Positions 12,601 through 24,849 of a stretch of DNA of 64,000 nt are shown piece after piece; position 1 is the stretch's first letter; each line of letters starts with the position of its first letter. The translations under genes and the position numbers were made by a program. This stretch comes from Aristolochia californica (taxonomy: Eukaryota > Streptophyta > Magnoliopsida > Piperales > Aristolochiaceae), in contig JARWKL010000013.1 of NCBI GenBank assembly GCA_029961685.1, forward strand, positions 25,822,922 to 25,886,921, in the 5' to 3' direction. The notes under the pieces were generated by a model. That model was given only the letters and a program-made list of their open reading frames with translations. It was not told the origin of the DNA and did no database searches.

Positions 12601-15120
12601 GATGTGCTCCCCAACTTGATGGGGAGAAGGAGAAGAGTACTAGTGCTGATGAAGTTAAGTCAAAGAATTGTCCTACAAGTGCAAATTCAAGTCAAAGTAA
12701 CAGATTTTTAAGACCAATTTTGTGTATTCTTTTCTCTTTTATGATTAATAATGGGAGTTGTGAGACATATTCCGTAACAAGCTAAAGCTATACACTCCAG
12801 CGTGAAAGGGGTGTGTTAGAAGTTGTTATTTTGAGTTAATTTAGTTTTCTCTAATTTCTAGGAAAGTGTTTTACCTATAAAAAGTAGATTCCTAGAGTTT
12901 AACAGTTACAAAGACATGATTGTAAATTTTAAAATTATTCAAGTTTAAATAGGGGAGAAGTGTCTCTAAACGCTAATTCTCTCCCACAATTTTCTCCTAC
13001 CAATTTCACAATATATGCATCATGCAATTGAATAAAGGAGAAAGCCCAAAGGTTGATGACCAAATACTCTAAGAATACATGCTTTTATAGTAACAACACA
13101 AAGTAATGATACAAGACCAAGTTAGAGATACCTTCTCTTTCCAGAGCTGGAATCTTTCATCAATGACTCAATGCTCACAACATGAATCAGATCATATGTT
13201 CGAGGATATGTTGAGAAAGGCTCACACCTAACGACACCAATAGACTCGTCAGTGCCCTACACAAACATTGGTTGCTACCGGTTCCTAGCTTCTAGTACTC
13301 ATCACAGAGAAATAACACAAATCAGCATACGGAAGAAAAGACAAAAATCTGAATCGTAGCACTACATTAATGAAGAAAAAGGCAATTACATGACATGAAG
13401 CATAATTTATGACTAACCAACCGTTAACATACAACTTACATGTCCAACAACAGAACTAAAGATGGGCAAGATCGAACAAGTGAATAGATAACAAAAATAA
13501 CAGTCTCAGTTCTAACATCTCTTTTCCAACCACTCATGGTAGAAACAATGGTTAAGTCGCACCATAACAACAAGAGAATGGACATCAAGTCACAGCAGGT
13601 TCATAGGGCGTTTTGGAGGTAATGTAATATGATGGTCACTATTTTATTTAGTTAAAATGGTGGAACCTGGGCAAGCTCAGTTCAATGCTTTTTTGCTTGC
13701 TCTTTTTGAAATGTAGTTTACATATGTTTCAAGATATTACAAAATATGAAAACTTGTGGGTTTAAGAGCATGAATAATGATAATGCTTGTTAATTACTAG
13801 AAACTCAAATCGAGAGGAGAGCTCATTTCAAGACAGAATACACTGACACTATAGTTGGAAGCATACTGACTGATACCAGTTTATTCAACCTTTCTCTACA
13901 AAATGAAAAGAATAAAATCACAATGACAATAAGATCTAATGACCTTCAGACTAAGCGGTTATATCCACTCTTTTCTTTATCCTTCTTTCCAAATTTCACA
14001 GAAACAGATACAACTAAAAATGGTAGACAATCTTTGGCTTTCTAACTAGACAATTTTTCCTTGACAATTTTTTCTTTCATAAACCTGTATACATTTACAT
14101 CTGGCTTCTTCTCATTGGATCGGAAGTTAAGGTCATGAATAGCATGGATCAGAGCTCTGGCTCAATGTCCACATGGGGGGATTTCTCAGGTGAGGTATTG
14201 GGTACAAATCTCATCAGGGTAAGGGGTTTCAACATTTATACAAGTATATATTGATCGATCCAATAATTTTGAGAATGAAATAAGATAATAGAAACAAACT
14301 CACCAATCATGATATAGTCCAATTAGGCCTCTATCATAAATAACACCAAGTGTAGAAGGTTTTTGTGATGGGACAACATTCATGACCCAAACAGGGTCAG
14401 ACAACAGGGCTGCTGCAAAACCTCCAAAAACTGCATTCATGTCCATGACATTGCGGATGGCTGATGTCCCTAATTTGATATCAAGAGTATGCTTGTAATA
14501 TGCAACTCGCCTTGTCCACCGTCTTGTATCTGCTTCAAAGACATCGACCCCATTTTTTAGGAGTGAAACCCTTTCAGGTGGTTTGGTTAGCCTCTCTGGC
14601 CAATTTGGCATTGACCCCACTGCTTGTTCTCCTTTGAGAGAGGATATCTTTGTCACACAGTTCTTTAAGTTGTGGTACCTGCAAAACGTAAAAAAATTAA
14701 GAAAACTGCAGGTTGACCTACGAAAAGAAAAATTAAAGCTGCAATAAAGAAGAAAATGGAAGAAAAAAACAAAAATAAAGCAAATGATAACCATGACACT
14801 TACCATGCATAATTCGGGTCATCAGAATCACTACATGCATCAAGCCCAAATTCATTTTGGTTAGGGAAACAAGAATCTGATGAAGGCTTCTTCCATATGG
14901 CAATAGTTACATCGACAACAATAAGTTCATAACACAATGACTGCGCCACAGACTGAAGATCAGCCCATTCCTTATCCTGTTTAGGCCACTGCACAGGTGG
15001 ACCAGAGATAACTAGGTATCCACCAGGTCTCAGCAAGCGATCTACCTCTACAAAGTATGTCCCATCTGCAAACCCAATATTTCATGCCAGATGCTATGAT
15101 AGATAGATAGATAGATAGAT

Positions 15121-15172
<52 letters not shown>

Positions 15173-18100
15173 TTACTATATGCAGTAAAAGGAATCAGGC
15201 ATCGAGAGCAATGGATTAGGTCAAATGACTGTGCAGGAAATGGGAGCCGACGTGTCCCAAGCATAGCAACAAATGCCGGAATTCCCCTTTCTAAGGCAAA
15301 CTGGATCTGTGCCTTGTGTGAATCACGTGGAGCAAATGACAGAGTCAAAACATCTTCCTGCAGCATGTATCCTCCAAAGCTGGCAACCTGGAAGTGGAAC
15401 ACGCTACATGATTACCCAAGTACAGCATTCCCAACAAGATTTTGGCAGCAGTGACACAAACCAGGGTCACAAGGAAAAAACCTACCCCACACCCCATATC
15501 AAGAGCAGTCCTCAAAACACCGCCACTAAGAGGAATGTATTGTCCAAGTCTCTCAATGTACTTTACAGCTCCATCAGGGAACATAGTGCCGCCACCTGGA
15601 AAAATCCAATATGGACCTTCTTGTTTCATCCATCCTTGATGACCTTTTCTCTCAGCAATTTTGTTATGAGGCATATTTTTGAACCATATCTGTTAACAGG
15701 AGAGAAGACACTAAGGCAAATAAAAAGATCCTAGAAGTTGTAAAGTATCATAATATACCATAAAAAGTACATAACATTGTGTGAGGTTCGAGGTTACATA
15801 ACTACACTGACTGACAGTATATTCTACTATATATGCTCAAAGAAAGAAGTTATCTATGATATAAATCTCAGTTTAAAAGTTTATCATTTGATTGTTGAAG
15901 TTGGATCAACGTCCACACAAAATAAACACCCAAAGTTAAGATACCCTTTTTGTAGTAAGCAAAAAAAAAAATTTCAATCTCAAATCCATGTGAGATATTC
16001 TTAATGTTGAAATTTTATGAGAAATAAAATTCATCAATTAGTGCTCTATTTATAATAGAAAAAACTAGTAGAATTAGAGTAGAATTAAACTACACATGTC
16101 CCAATTACACCCAAAATAGAACTTCTTATAAGAAACAAAGTAAACAAGTAATACAAAGAACTCATAGAACTGAAAAACCTCTTCTTTGTGTCTTCCCATA
16201 AGACACACATAAGACTTTACCATATTAATTCCTCCATTGTGAGTCACATAAGACTCTTCAATATCTATCTCTTCAACACTCCCCCCTCAAGCTGGAGTTG
16301 TTAACTTCAGCTTGCAAAAAAAATAAATTATTTGTCTTTTTCTTCAATACTTTGGGCTGCAAAATTTTTCAAAGATGCGAAGTCTTCATCTTCTATTCCC
16401 CCTTTTTTGGATGTTCTTCATTACCGACCACATAACAAAAAATTTACAACTCATGGAATTCTTCATTGTAAGTTCTTCAACAATTTTTTCTTATACTTCT
16501 TCTACTTCTTCCCCACAAACCGGGGATCAAAAGTACACAAAAACCCAGCCTCGACAAAACAAACATGAGAAAAGAAAATAGCACTCCTAGTCAAACGATA
16601 AAAACTCCATATTCCAATAAAAAAACAATCAAAGTCTGAAAAACCTCAGCCCAATTCAATGGCGGACAACCCCAATTTGAGGGTATAGAAAAGAGAACTC
16701 ACTATTTCAAGGGTAGCTCAAAAAAATACCACTTGGGTGAAAAATAAAAGACTTCACTCAAAGTGGATGTTAGGCACACTCTTGTTCTCTACATGTAGTG
16801 GATCTATAGGCATTGATTAGAAGTAATGAAAATAATAAATGCTAAAATTGAAGAAATAAGAGAGGTTTAACAGTCTATGCTTGTGGAAGCACGACTCATT
16901 ACTCAAGACAAGAATTGACCAGTTTGACACCCAAGAGGATAAAAAGAATTAATTTATCAAAGAGATGACTTTGGCCATAATATTCACCCATAAAATTTAA
17001 CTACTAAATTAATATAAATGACTAGAAAATTTGACCACAAGACTGACTTTTAGAAAGCATAATGTTACGACAAATCATAAATAAAACACTGAACTTTAAC
17101 CAAAACATTTTACCAGAAAATAAATACCAAGGTTAAGACAAACCTCACTACAGTCAATTTGCTTATCTAAGTGGCAACTAAAGCTTGGGGATCAATCCAA
17201 ACGGAATCATGATCGAGGGGGAAGAAGTAGAGTTGCATTCATGATCTTCCTCACTACGACCATGTCATATATATCTGTTCTCATCTGATTTAATCCGTTG
17301 TTAGTGTTCTCACCTGATTTAATCCGTTGTTAGTGTTCTCACCTGATTTAATCCGTCGTTGGCATGCATGAGAGGATACCCATTTGCATTGGATCCAGTC
17401 CTTATAGAATTATAGGGTCAAGCAATGCACTGATGGAAGTTCTCACTGTTTGGTTTTATCCATATCTCCGTAGTCGGAAGCTTCACAAACCTACCATTTG
17501 TTGAAGAATAATAACTCCCTTCTCCTTACCCTGCTTCGGAAAAAACATTGTCTCCAAAGGTTACTTCCAAATCTCATTGATTGCACTCCAAAGGCTCTTC
17601 CCAAATCTCATTGATTGCACAAATATGCTCCAACTCAAAACCGTAGTCTCCACCCAAATAAGCAGCCATGCACTAATAAACCATGTATTCTCAAGATTTT
17701 TTAGAAGAAAGTCAAGAACCGAATTACTCGACAATAGACTGTTTCCAAAAACTTATAGAGATGCATGTAGATTATTGAGGAACCTAGAATGAGTAGTAAG
17801 ACAAAAAAAATAGCAAAACAAGAGGAATAGACAAGAGGGCTTGCAAATCTTGGGAAGTTCCAGGTGTAACTTGTTTCAGAAGGATGACTAATTGTTACAA
17901 CTTGGTGATCATTATCTTGATTATTGGTTGATACACGATCCAAATAAAAGTTTCTAAATTGAAGAGGGAGTTTAAAACTTATTGTGATTCTGGCTTTAAA
18001 GTTTGAAGTAGTCAAGAACATTCTATCTAGTTTCCATGAGGGAAACTCAAAAAACTAGGACTTTGATGTCAAGGCTGAGTTTCTATCTTGAGAAACTCAA

Positions 18101-21100
18101 GGAATTTTTTATTTTTTTTTAGTAAACAACAATCAATAACTTATCGAAAGATGCAGTTATAGGTTCCAATTCAACTTGTTAATCAAGGAGGATTCTAATT
18201 TGAATCATGGCACTGCTTGTTAATCCCAATAGAAGCAGCACTCGATCAATAGTTTGGAGGTCTTCCCCATTCCCTGCTAGGGTTGGGCATGGGTCGGGTA
18301 AGGTTGGGGTCAGGTTTTTGAAAACCCCAACCCCTAAACCTAACCCTAAAAACAAACCCGAACATTTCCCCATACTTGCATCCCCGACCAATCTGTCTTC
18401 TTACCACCACGTCCCCACTCCATCCCCATATCCCTGATCCATCCTTGCTTAGGCCTATAGCCCAACCTACCATTCTTTTATTATAATAAAAAATCTAAAA
18501 AATAATTAATATAAAAATTTATTATATTGTATAAATAAAGAATAAAAAATCTCCAATAAATTAAGGAAGTTCTCTCTTTTTATTTTTAACAATATATAAT
18601 GGAAATTTAAAAAAAGGGTATATAAATATAATTAGATCGAGTTAGGGTTGAGGTCGGGTTAAGTTTTGGTCAAGTTAATAAAACCTATCCTGAACCCACG
18701 TGAGCTTTTTTCCTCAATCCCGTCCTTGCCCCGTAAGGCAAGGAAGAAAACCCAAACCCGGGTTTTTCGGGTAGGGTTCCCCACTTAACCTGACCTGATG
18801 CCCTCCCATATTCCCAACTAGTTCCCCTACAATTGAAGAAAGAATCCACAAAAGAGAGCTCTAGAGGTATTTGGTGTTTTGTTTGTTCTAGACCCACAAG
18901 GACTACCGATTCTTTCTTAATTATATGGCTAATACCGAGTCCTCCCGAGCTAAAGCCCAATCATAGAGTGCTCCAAATCAGCGGTTTGATTCATATGAAA
19001 GGCAAATAAGCAAAAAAGGTCTTCAAAGGAAGGGAGGACTCACCGCAAAGGAAGCCAAGGTAATCTGAATAAGTACTTCTGTTTCCATCATGGTGCAAGG
19101 TTGAAGTTCATATGAAGCTGAAGATGAAAAGAGGTACGCCAACGGAGATATTTGACTCCACCTCAGCCGAACTGTCTGGCCTTCTCCAAGGGCTCATTGT
19201 TTACTGTGACCATCTCAATGCCCCTCTTATCAGCGAAGGTGACTCAAAAGTCATTATCGGATGGTGCTCCAACCTTACTGAACCCCATTGGCTACATTAG
19301 CCCGTTTTTCTTGAAATTATAGACATTGTCTCCTCTTTTAATTGTGACTGGATTCATATCTTAAGATGAGCAAATAATGTTGTTGGTTTGCTTGCCAAGC
19401 AAGGAGCCTCGCTACAATCTCTTGTTATTAGAGGAGTGATCCTTTAGCTACCTTTTGTAATATCTTGTTTGCTGGAATAAAATCTCACTTCATTTAAAAA
19501 AAAAAGGTATGCCGATTGAAGAGAACTTAGAAGATGAGCGGGAGATTAATGTAATTTTTAAAGAAAAGAAGACTTTCAAAGAAACACCAAAAACACCAGT
19601 AATAAGTTTACACACAAAGGATTAAACTATGATACAATTTAACAAAATAAGAAAAATAGAAAGATAGAATTTGATGAGAAGGAAAAACATCATCTTTGTA
19701 AATTAATAAAAAGTCAGTTTATAGACCTAAAATAACCTACTCTGATACCATGTTGACATTTGAGGATATAAATACCATTCATTAGTTGGTTGTAGACGGA
19801 GCACATTGGTGCTTTATGTATAATAGAAAAACTCATAGAATCAAAGTAGAATTAAACCACCCATGTCCTAGTTATACCCAAAATAGAACTCCTAAAGTAA
19901 ACAACCTTTATAGAGAGCTAATGGAACTGCAACAACTCTTCTGTGAGACTTCTTCCTATGAGACACTTGAAAGACTTTGTCACATTAATTCTTCCACCAT
20001 AAGGTTTCTTTCTGTGAGAGTTACATAAGACTCTTCTGTATCTATCTCTTAAACACATTTAAACTGACTTCATGTGTGGCCAACAAGGCAGACAAAATAC
20101 ATCTTCCTTATTAATAAGCACAACAAGTTTTTAATCTCAAATCCATTTGGTACTATTGTAACATTGATGCCAGTTTGCATACCATTGGTTAGTCATGAAC
20201 TTATTCTCTAAGGAAAACATTACTTGGTAGTGTTATGAACCTTCTTAAATCTCGAATGGGAGAGGAAAGAGAATCTTCGACAATGAGGATAAGAGCTGAT
20301 TGAAGGAAGAAAAAGAACAAGATACGAAGACCAAAGCTCATGATTGAGATTTTGCAAAAGACACTAAAGAAATAAATAAAACAACACTTAGAATTTTGGT
20401 GACTCCCTAGTCCACCACAAATTTTGTCATTAAATAGATTTCATTACTTACATTGTACCCAAATTCCTAAAAAATGACAATTCTACCCCTTAACACACAC
20501 CTATTACCTTCCCCGTGCCACTTACACCAAAATTACATCAATAGCTCCTATAAGGTGCCTAACATCCCACCACTCCTACAAGAAAGTTGTCCCCCAAGGT
20601 TCGGTTGCAATCGGTGAGGTGTTATAACTCGCATCCCATGATCATGTACTTTTTCAAATGGTTTCATTCAATTGATGATCAATGTGCACTCGAGTTCTAC
20701 GCCAGCAAAATGCATCAAAGAACCAATATGATCACCCCATCCACTAAGTAGTGACTCGTGGACAAGTACACTAGTAGAGCTTATGTTCCCTTAACAAAAG
20801 AGTTCAGCAAAGAATTGTTGGTAAGGAGTTTGGTGGAACCCTGCCTTCAAACAAAATATAGAACATCTTACCTCTGGCTTATGATTTTATGGTTGGAGGC
20901 TTCTTTGCAGGTTGCCAACATGTTTTTCTTAGGCTAAGGCAGAGTCACAATTGCAAACATCGGCCAATCTCCCCTTTCTAACAGAGAAAATGGAAAAGTG
21001 CCTTTAATAACTTGGTCGATACTAGGGATTATTATTGTGAGAAATGAGTGAGGCTTGCTTTGTTTCAAAAGTGAGCGAGGCTTGCTTTGTTGCGAAAAAT

Positions 21101-23084
21101 GAGTGAAGCTTTTGATGATCTGATCCATATGTTCCCACGAATTTCTTTCACCTTGGTTTTGAAATTATCCAAGACCTAGAGTAGTCAAGTCTCCAAATCC
21201 TGGTCAAGAAGGTGCATTTCAAAAGTCATCTCTAATCTGGTCACAAAAAATCAACGTGATTTCAGGTCCATGCAGCTCAAGGATGGCTTGGGAACACTAG
21301 AAATTGATGTTAAAATGGCCCTAATTGCTTCAAAGAGGGCCTATGAATTGACTGAAGAAGTGTCTCAATCGATTGAAAGAATTGCAACAATCAGTCTATC
21401 GGTTGAAGGATTGTTTCAACTACTCACGATTGGCTTCCAATATGACCTTTGCTTCTTCAAGCATTAACTTCTCCCTGTAAAAAAATCAGTTAGTCAAGCC
21501 ATTTCTTTCATTAGAAAGAAACTCACGAAGCTTTCTTTCAAGTTTTAACACACGGTCTTCTTTTAGTTCACCTTGATTCTTTTGACGTCAACTTCTTTGT
21601 AGAAAAATTGAAATGAGAAGTTGTGACTTAATGGGCTTTACCTTCAGTCTAATTGAGAACAGCACCAATACCACGAGTAACAAACCCTCTTACTTCTCGG
21701 TGTGAGAGGAAAGCAAGTACTTGACAAAGAGAATAAGAAATGCTCGAAGGAAGAAGAGGAAGATGGCCTAAGTGAAGCTCATGTTTGAGCTTTTGCAAAA
21801 ACAGACACTGAGAAATAAAACAAGAAGTAGGATTTTTCTGACTAACCTATTCAACTAGAAATTTCTCAACAGATAGATTTTTATTTCACAAGTGGTGTGC
21901 CCTAATTCCTGTAAAATGATTACTCTACTCCTTATCACCACCTATTACCCTCCTTGTCCTGTTTATACCCAAATTACATCAATACTCCTATAAGGTGCCT
22001 AGCACCTTCACATCCGCTTGTACACATGTATTATGCGCAAGAGCTGTCTAGTTTCCTCAAGCCTTGTAAGAATTTACCCTGCCCATAAAATCACTTGGTT
22101 TTAGAGTTTTGCAAGATTTCTAAAACCTTTCTTTTGCCCAGTCAGATTGAGTGGATGTCGTATACTTGCTCCAGTGTAGATGCTAGTATGGGAAACTGAA
22201 GATAAACAGCAGTATAAGCAGTGACTGTTAATGAATGATATCCTTCCCAGAAAATTTGAAGAAAAAAGAAAAGCAAGATTAGGCTGTGCAAAGTAACATA
22301 TCTGTCACCAGTATTCATATGAAGTGAACGTGAAACAAGTATTGTATGATAGCGTTGATTCATTGACGAGCACAGCATGACTTACATATTCAAAATTCAT
22401 ACCTAAACATGTTTCGCACGCTGTTTTCTCTATTAATCGGAATCGTTCAATTTTTAAAACTAGAAACACTCTAGCTCATTACTCCTACTGTTAGACACGA
22501 CAGCCTATTTTGAAAATTCAACACTAAAGTGCGCCATGATTTGAGGACGATCACAATTCCAGACAACGGAGATGAGAAATCCCATAAATGGCGCCCGAGC
22601 GGCCATAAGCTCAATCAGATCAACCAAGTACAAATGCATAGTGAAAACGAGATACCTTGTGTAAGCTTTCTGGCCACGAGACAGGCACACGGTACCCCTC
22701 AGGTGGGGAGATCAAGCAGAGAGGCGTCTCCTCAGGCAAGGGACATTGACGTTCCCTGTAAAAATTCATCTCCCGACTGAGCTGTGAATTCCTCCTGGGA
22801 TCCTCGCATGGCATGTGATCGACAGCCTCAGCGGAGCAAGCGTCAACGGGCTGCTGACCGGCCTCGACAAGCGCGAGAAGACGATGGCGTTGGCGCGGAT
22901 CCACGCTGGAGAGAACTAGAGCCTGGCGGCCGGAAGCCGCGAGGGAGTCCCCAAGTGGCGTGAAAACGAGGACAAGAAAAAGGAGAACAGCGAGGAAAAA
23001 AGCGAGAGAGACAAGATCGAGGAGGCGCCACTGCCGGGCGTTCCGCTTTGACGTCGGAAGGTTTACATGCCCCATAGCGGCCAC
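9692..23084 (-). CDS. QUA3: Putative Golgi pectin methyltransferase, QUA3/PMT13 type (DUF248 family)
   Basis: Seven minus-strand exons: 23084-22656, 15689-15486, 15387-15177, 15065-14804, 14678-14304, 13227-13132 and 9914-9692. All junctions are GT-AG and the frame is continuous, giving 599 aa (596 from the second ATG at 23075), the size of Arabidopsis QUA3. QUA3 is a Golgi type II membrane protein proposed to methylate homogalacturonan using S-adenosylmethionine. The short cytosolic N-terminus is followed by one membrane segment (about residues 25-45). The Cys-containing lumenal region includes '[20 protein letters not shown]'. The SAM-binding motif 'LDMGCGVASFGG' spans the exon 2/3 junction (about 206-217). 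Later family blocks are '[19 protein letters not shown]', '[12 protein letters not shown]', 'RNVMDMNA' and '[16 protein letters not shown]'. Exon 1 lies 7 kb from the rest because intron 1 is filled with repeats. The start used by QUA3 relatives corresponds to 23075. The gene looks intact. Confidence 0.94.
10525..13015 (+). mobile_element. Non-autonomous LTR retrotransposon in QUA3 intron 6
   Basis: Two diverged direct copies of one sequence lie about 2.3 kb apart. The left copy is about 10525-10700 (passing 'GACATGATTAT' and 'ATTCTCTCCTACAATTTTCTC'-like text). The right copy is about 12816-13015, beginning TGTTAGAAGTTG just after an AAAGGGGTG purine tract. The interior has no gag or pol frame. 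It resembles part of the interior of the LTR element in CSN1 intron 5 (around 32540-32850), suggesting the same non-autonomous family. It is antisense to QUA3. The ends are approximate and no target duplication was established. Confidence 0.55.
15095..15173. repeat. GATA and GA compound microsatellite filling QUA3 intron 3
   Basis: About six GATA units (from 15095) run into a GA tract of roughly 24 units with one interruption. Together they make up about 70% of the 111-bp intron 3 (15066-15176). On the transcribed strand the CT tract starts four to six bases after the donor GTAATC at 15176, and the ATCT part leads toward the acceptor at 15066. Length variation would change the size of an intron already near the plant minimum. 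Confidence 0.92.
16005..20055 (-). mobile_element. Degenerate copia-type LTR element in QUA3 intron 1
   Basis: The left LTR is about 16005-16279, from TGTTGAAATT to CTTCAACA. It is followed by the pyrimidine tract CTCCCCCCTCAAGCTGG, which on the minus strand is a polypurine tract, so this is the 3' LTR of a minus-strand element. The right LTR is about 19752-20055. Its left end abuts CTCTGATACCATG, whose reverse complement is the initiator-tRNA-Met type primer-binding site. The LTRs are clearly related but diverged. The 3.5-kb interior has no copia pol frame and holds a LINE fragment near 19.1-19.5 kb. No matching five-base target duplication was seen, so the age is high or one end is rearranged. 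Confidence 0.7.
19115..19505 (+). mobile_element. 5'-truncated LINE fragment (RNase H end) with A-tail
   Basis: The plus strand encodes the C-terminal half of the RNase H domain found at the end of plant L1-type LINEs: '[12 protein letters not shown]' (near 19220-19265), then a frame with '[17 protein letters not shown]' (near 19390-19440). A ten-A tail ends near 19504. The short string AGGTACGCC on the left and AGGTATGCC after the tail could be a decayed target duplication. Stops interrupt the frame. Confidence 0.72.
20231..22004 (-). mobile_element. Old LTR element, probably Ty3/gypsy, in QUA3 intron 1
   Basis: Two long diverged direct repeats, about 20231-20564 and 21676-22004, share blocks such as GAGAGGAAAG, AATTACATCAATA and CTCCTATAAGGTGCCTA. 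Next to the left copy the minus strand reads like the end of a gypsy polyprotein, with a Gly-rich frame before the LTR, so the element is minus-oriented. The interior is only about 1.1 kb and has no intact gag or pol. LTR divergence is high by eye (many substitutions and indels), so this is an old insertion. The gypsy assignment is an inference. Confidence 0.6.
22005..22655. other. Remainder of QUA3 intron 1 next to exon 1
   Basis: Apart from the donor at 22655-22654 (GTATCT on the minus strand), I see no repeat family, coding frame or structured RNA here. Confidence 0.5.
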
Positions 23085-23494
23085 TATCCAGACCGGATCT
23101 GCTTAGATCTGCATTTAGGATCTCAGATGTTTCTGTTTTTCCCAGCTCCGCTCTTGGTTTCGTCTCCGACGACCTTCAAAGATTTTGAGTGTGGAGTGCA
23201 CAGTACAGTGAAGACTAGACAGGTTGGGGAAATGAATTTCTGGAGTTCCAAGATCAACCACTGAGATATGGCTAATGATATACGTCGGTGATTAACCAGT
23301 TACCAGTGGACAGGTTGGGGGAAATGAATTTCCGGATTTCAAAGAACAACCAGTGAGATCAACATCTAGCGAGATATAAATCTAAAAAGGTATGTCGGTG
23401 AGTCGGTGACTAACCAGTGTCATATTAGCAACTGTGAGCTTATTTTAAGTGAGGTGAGACAAATTTAATGTGGAAGAGAAAAAAAGGAAACCTC

Positions 23495-23502
23495 CTATAT
23501 AA
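23495..23502 (+). promoter_or_regulatory. Possible TATA box of the truncated kinase locus
   Basis: TATATAAG lies about 90 bp before a pyrimidine-rich leader-like stretch that leads to the ATG at 24239. Position and spacing fit a plant TATA element. The gene behind it is broken, so present activity is uncertain. It could instead act in the roughly 0.5-kb divergent region shared with QUA3. Confidence 0.35.
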
Positions 23503-24238
23503 GCACTGTAAGTAGGGCCGACATAGACACTCCTATGCTCATGGGCTTACATTTGGTTAGAGCACGTACTCCAGTAGATTTGCCTCGCGCGTGAGAGAGA
23601 GGACAAAGGCAGACGGCGTCTCTCCATCTGTTCCATCCCGCCCAAACCCTTCCCCGGTGTTCTACCCCTCTAACCTCTGCAATTCCAAGGACAGAAGGAC
23701 AAGTTCCTCCTACGAGAAAGAAGGTCCTTTCTATTCTCGTTGTTCTTTCTCCTCCTTCTCACCTGTGCAGCATGGAACAACTCGAGACGAAAACCAGAAA
23801 ACGGGCTAGTTAGTGGGGTAAGTGACCCCAAAAGTATTAGTTTTCACTCGACGTTCGACGGTTTCTCTCTTCTGGCTCAAGCTCTCTACTCGCCTCTTAC
23901 TTGTGCTCTCTCTCCTCTCTCCTATACTTGTGCTCGACGTCCATCTACCCGTCATTGGTCGTCTTTCATATTCCATCTAAACCCCTCTTTCCGGTTCTTA
24001 TCTGTGTCCTCGTCCCTCCTCGGTTTCACTTCCCCTCTACAACTGTCGTTCTTCCTCTCTGCAACCGTCTTTCTTCCTCTCAGCTCAACAAGCTTCTTTT
24101 ACTGTCGTCTCTCTTTCTCTGTTTCCCCCAGTAGTCGTCCCTCTAGATTTCTCTCGCCGCCCCTCTCTCAAAACCTAACCCTAAATTTGTATCATCTCAA
24201 CCTCTTCATGACTTTGTATTTCCTGTAATTCATTGAAA

Positions 24239-24788
24239 ATGTCTGGATACAAGTTTGCATTTCTAAGTGATCAGCTCTCAAAAAGAACTTCAATTTTTGG
24301 GCTCTGACTATGGATTATTATTGGAATTTATGTGGGAGCCTCTGATATCAATCTAGATTACATCCAAAAGGAACAACAGCACGAAGCAGAAAGCCGCCCA
24401 CAAAGCCACAATCCCAAATATCTCTAAAGAAATCCAAGAAATTCGTGTTGATCACAGTCAAGCTCTATCGATTCATCTATTGCCTGAATCAGAACCAATA
24501 TCCGTCACTGAACGTCAATTGCTTCTCCCAACGGACGAAGAGAACCCAGTCGGACTCCATAAAATTCAAATTGAAATTGGCCAGAACCATAGGATTACAT
24601 ACCCTGAGGGGGGCAGCGGATAGAACGGTTCCATTGATCAGGTCGCATTTAGGGTTCCTGAGGTTTCACATTTGGGATGGGGCCACTGGTATACTCTCAG
24701 AGAGGTTGAGCAAGTTACTAATGGGTTCATTGATGAGAATGTCATCGGAGAAGGTAGGTATGGAATTGTTTACGGCGGTGTGTTGAAC
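24239..24788 (+). pseudogene. Truncated receptor-like protein kinase (At1g01540 type), 5' part only
   Basis: The ATG at 24239 opens a frame matching the N-terminus of a membrane-anchored Ser/Thr kinase family ('LSKRTSIFGL'), but an in-frame TGA replaces the next codon before 'LWIIIGI'. After an indel another frame gives 'ATIPNISKEIQEI'. Near 24660-24788 the juxtamembrane and glycine-rich loop appear: '[20 protein letters not shown]' and '[13 protein letters not shown]'. There the homology stops: the catalytic Lys, HRD and DFG regions are absent. Much of the transmembrane segment is also reduced. A CT-rich leader of about 650 bp precedes the ATG, so the copy kept its 5' untranslated region and looks like a duplicated 5' gene end rather than a processed copy of the whole mRNA. 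Family identity is confident; the member is not. Confidence 0.75.
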
Positions 24789-24849
24789 ATAATACTTCGG
24801 ATAGCAAAAGGGTATTTGCTCATTCTATTCTAAAACAAAGTTCGATTTT

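Noticed and set aside
15096..15172. GATA/GA array as a CRISPR-like or structured repeat
   Set aside because: It is a plain microsatellite with no spacers, inside a plant intron.
16005..20055. Five-base target duplication for the copia element in QUA3 intron 1
   Set aside because: CTTAA on the left and CATTT on the right do not match, so no duplication is claimed.
23591..24228. Plus-strand frames of 72-162 codons in the CT-rich stretch
   Set aside because: The low-complexity Ser/Leu/Phe composition reflects pyrimidine-rich leader DNA before the broken kinase start.
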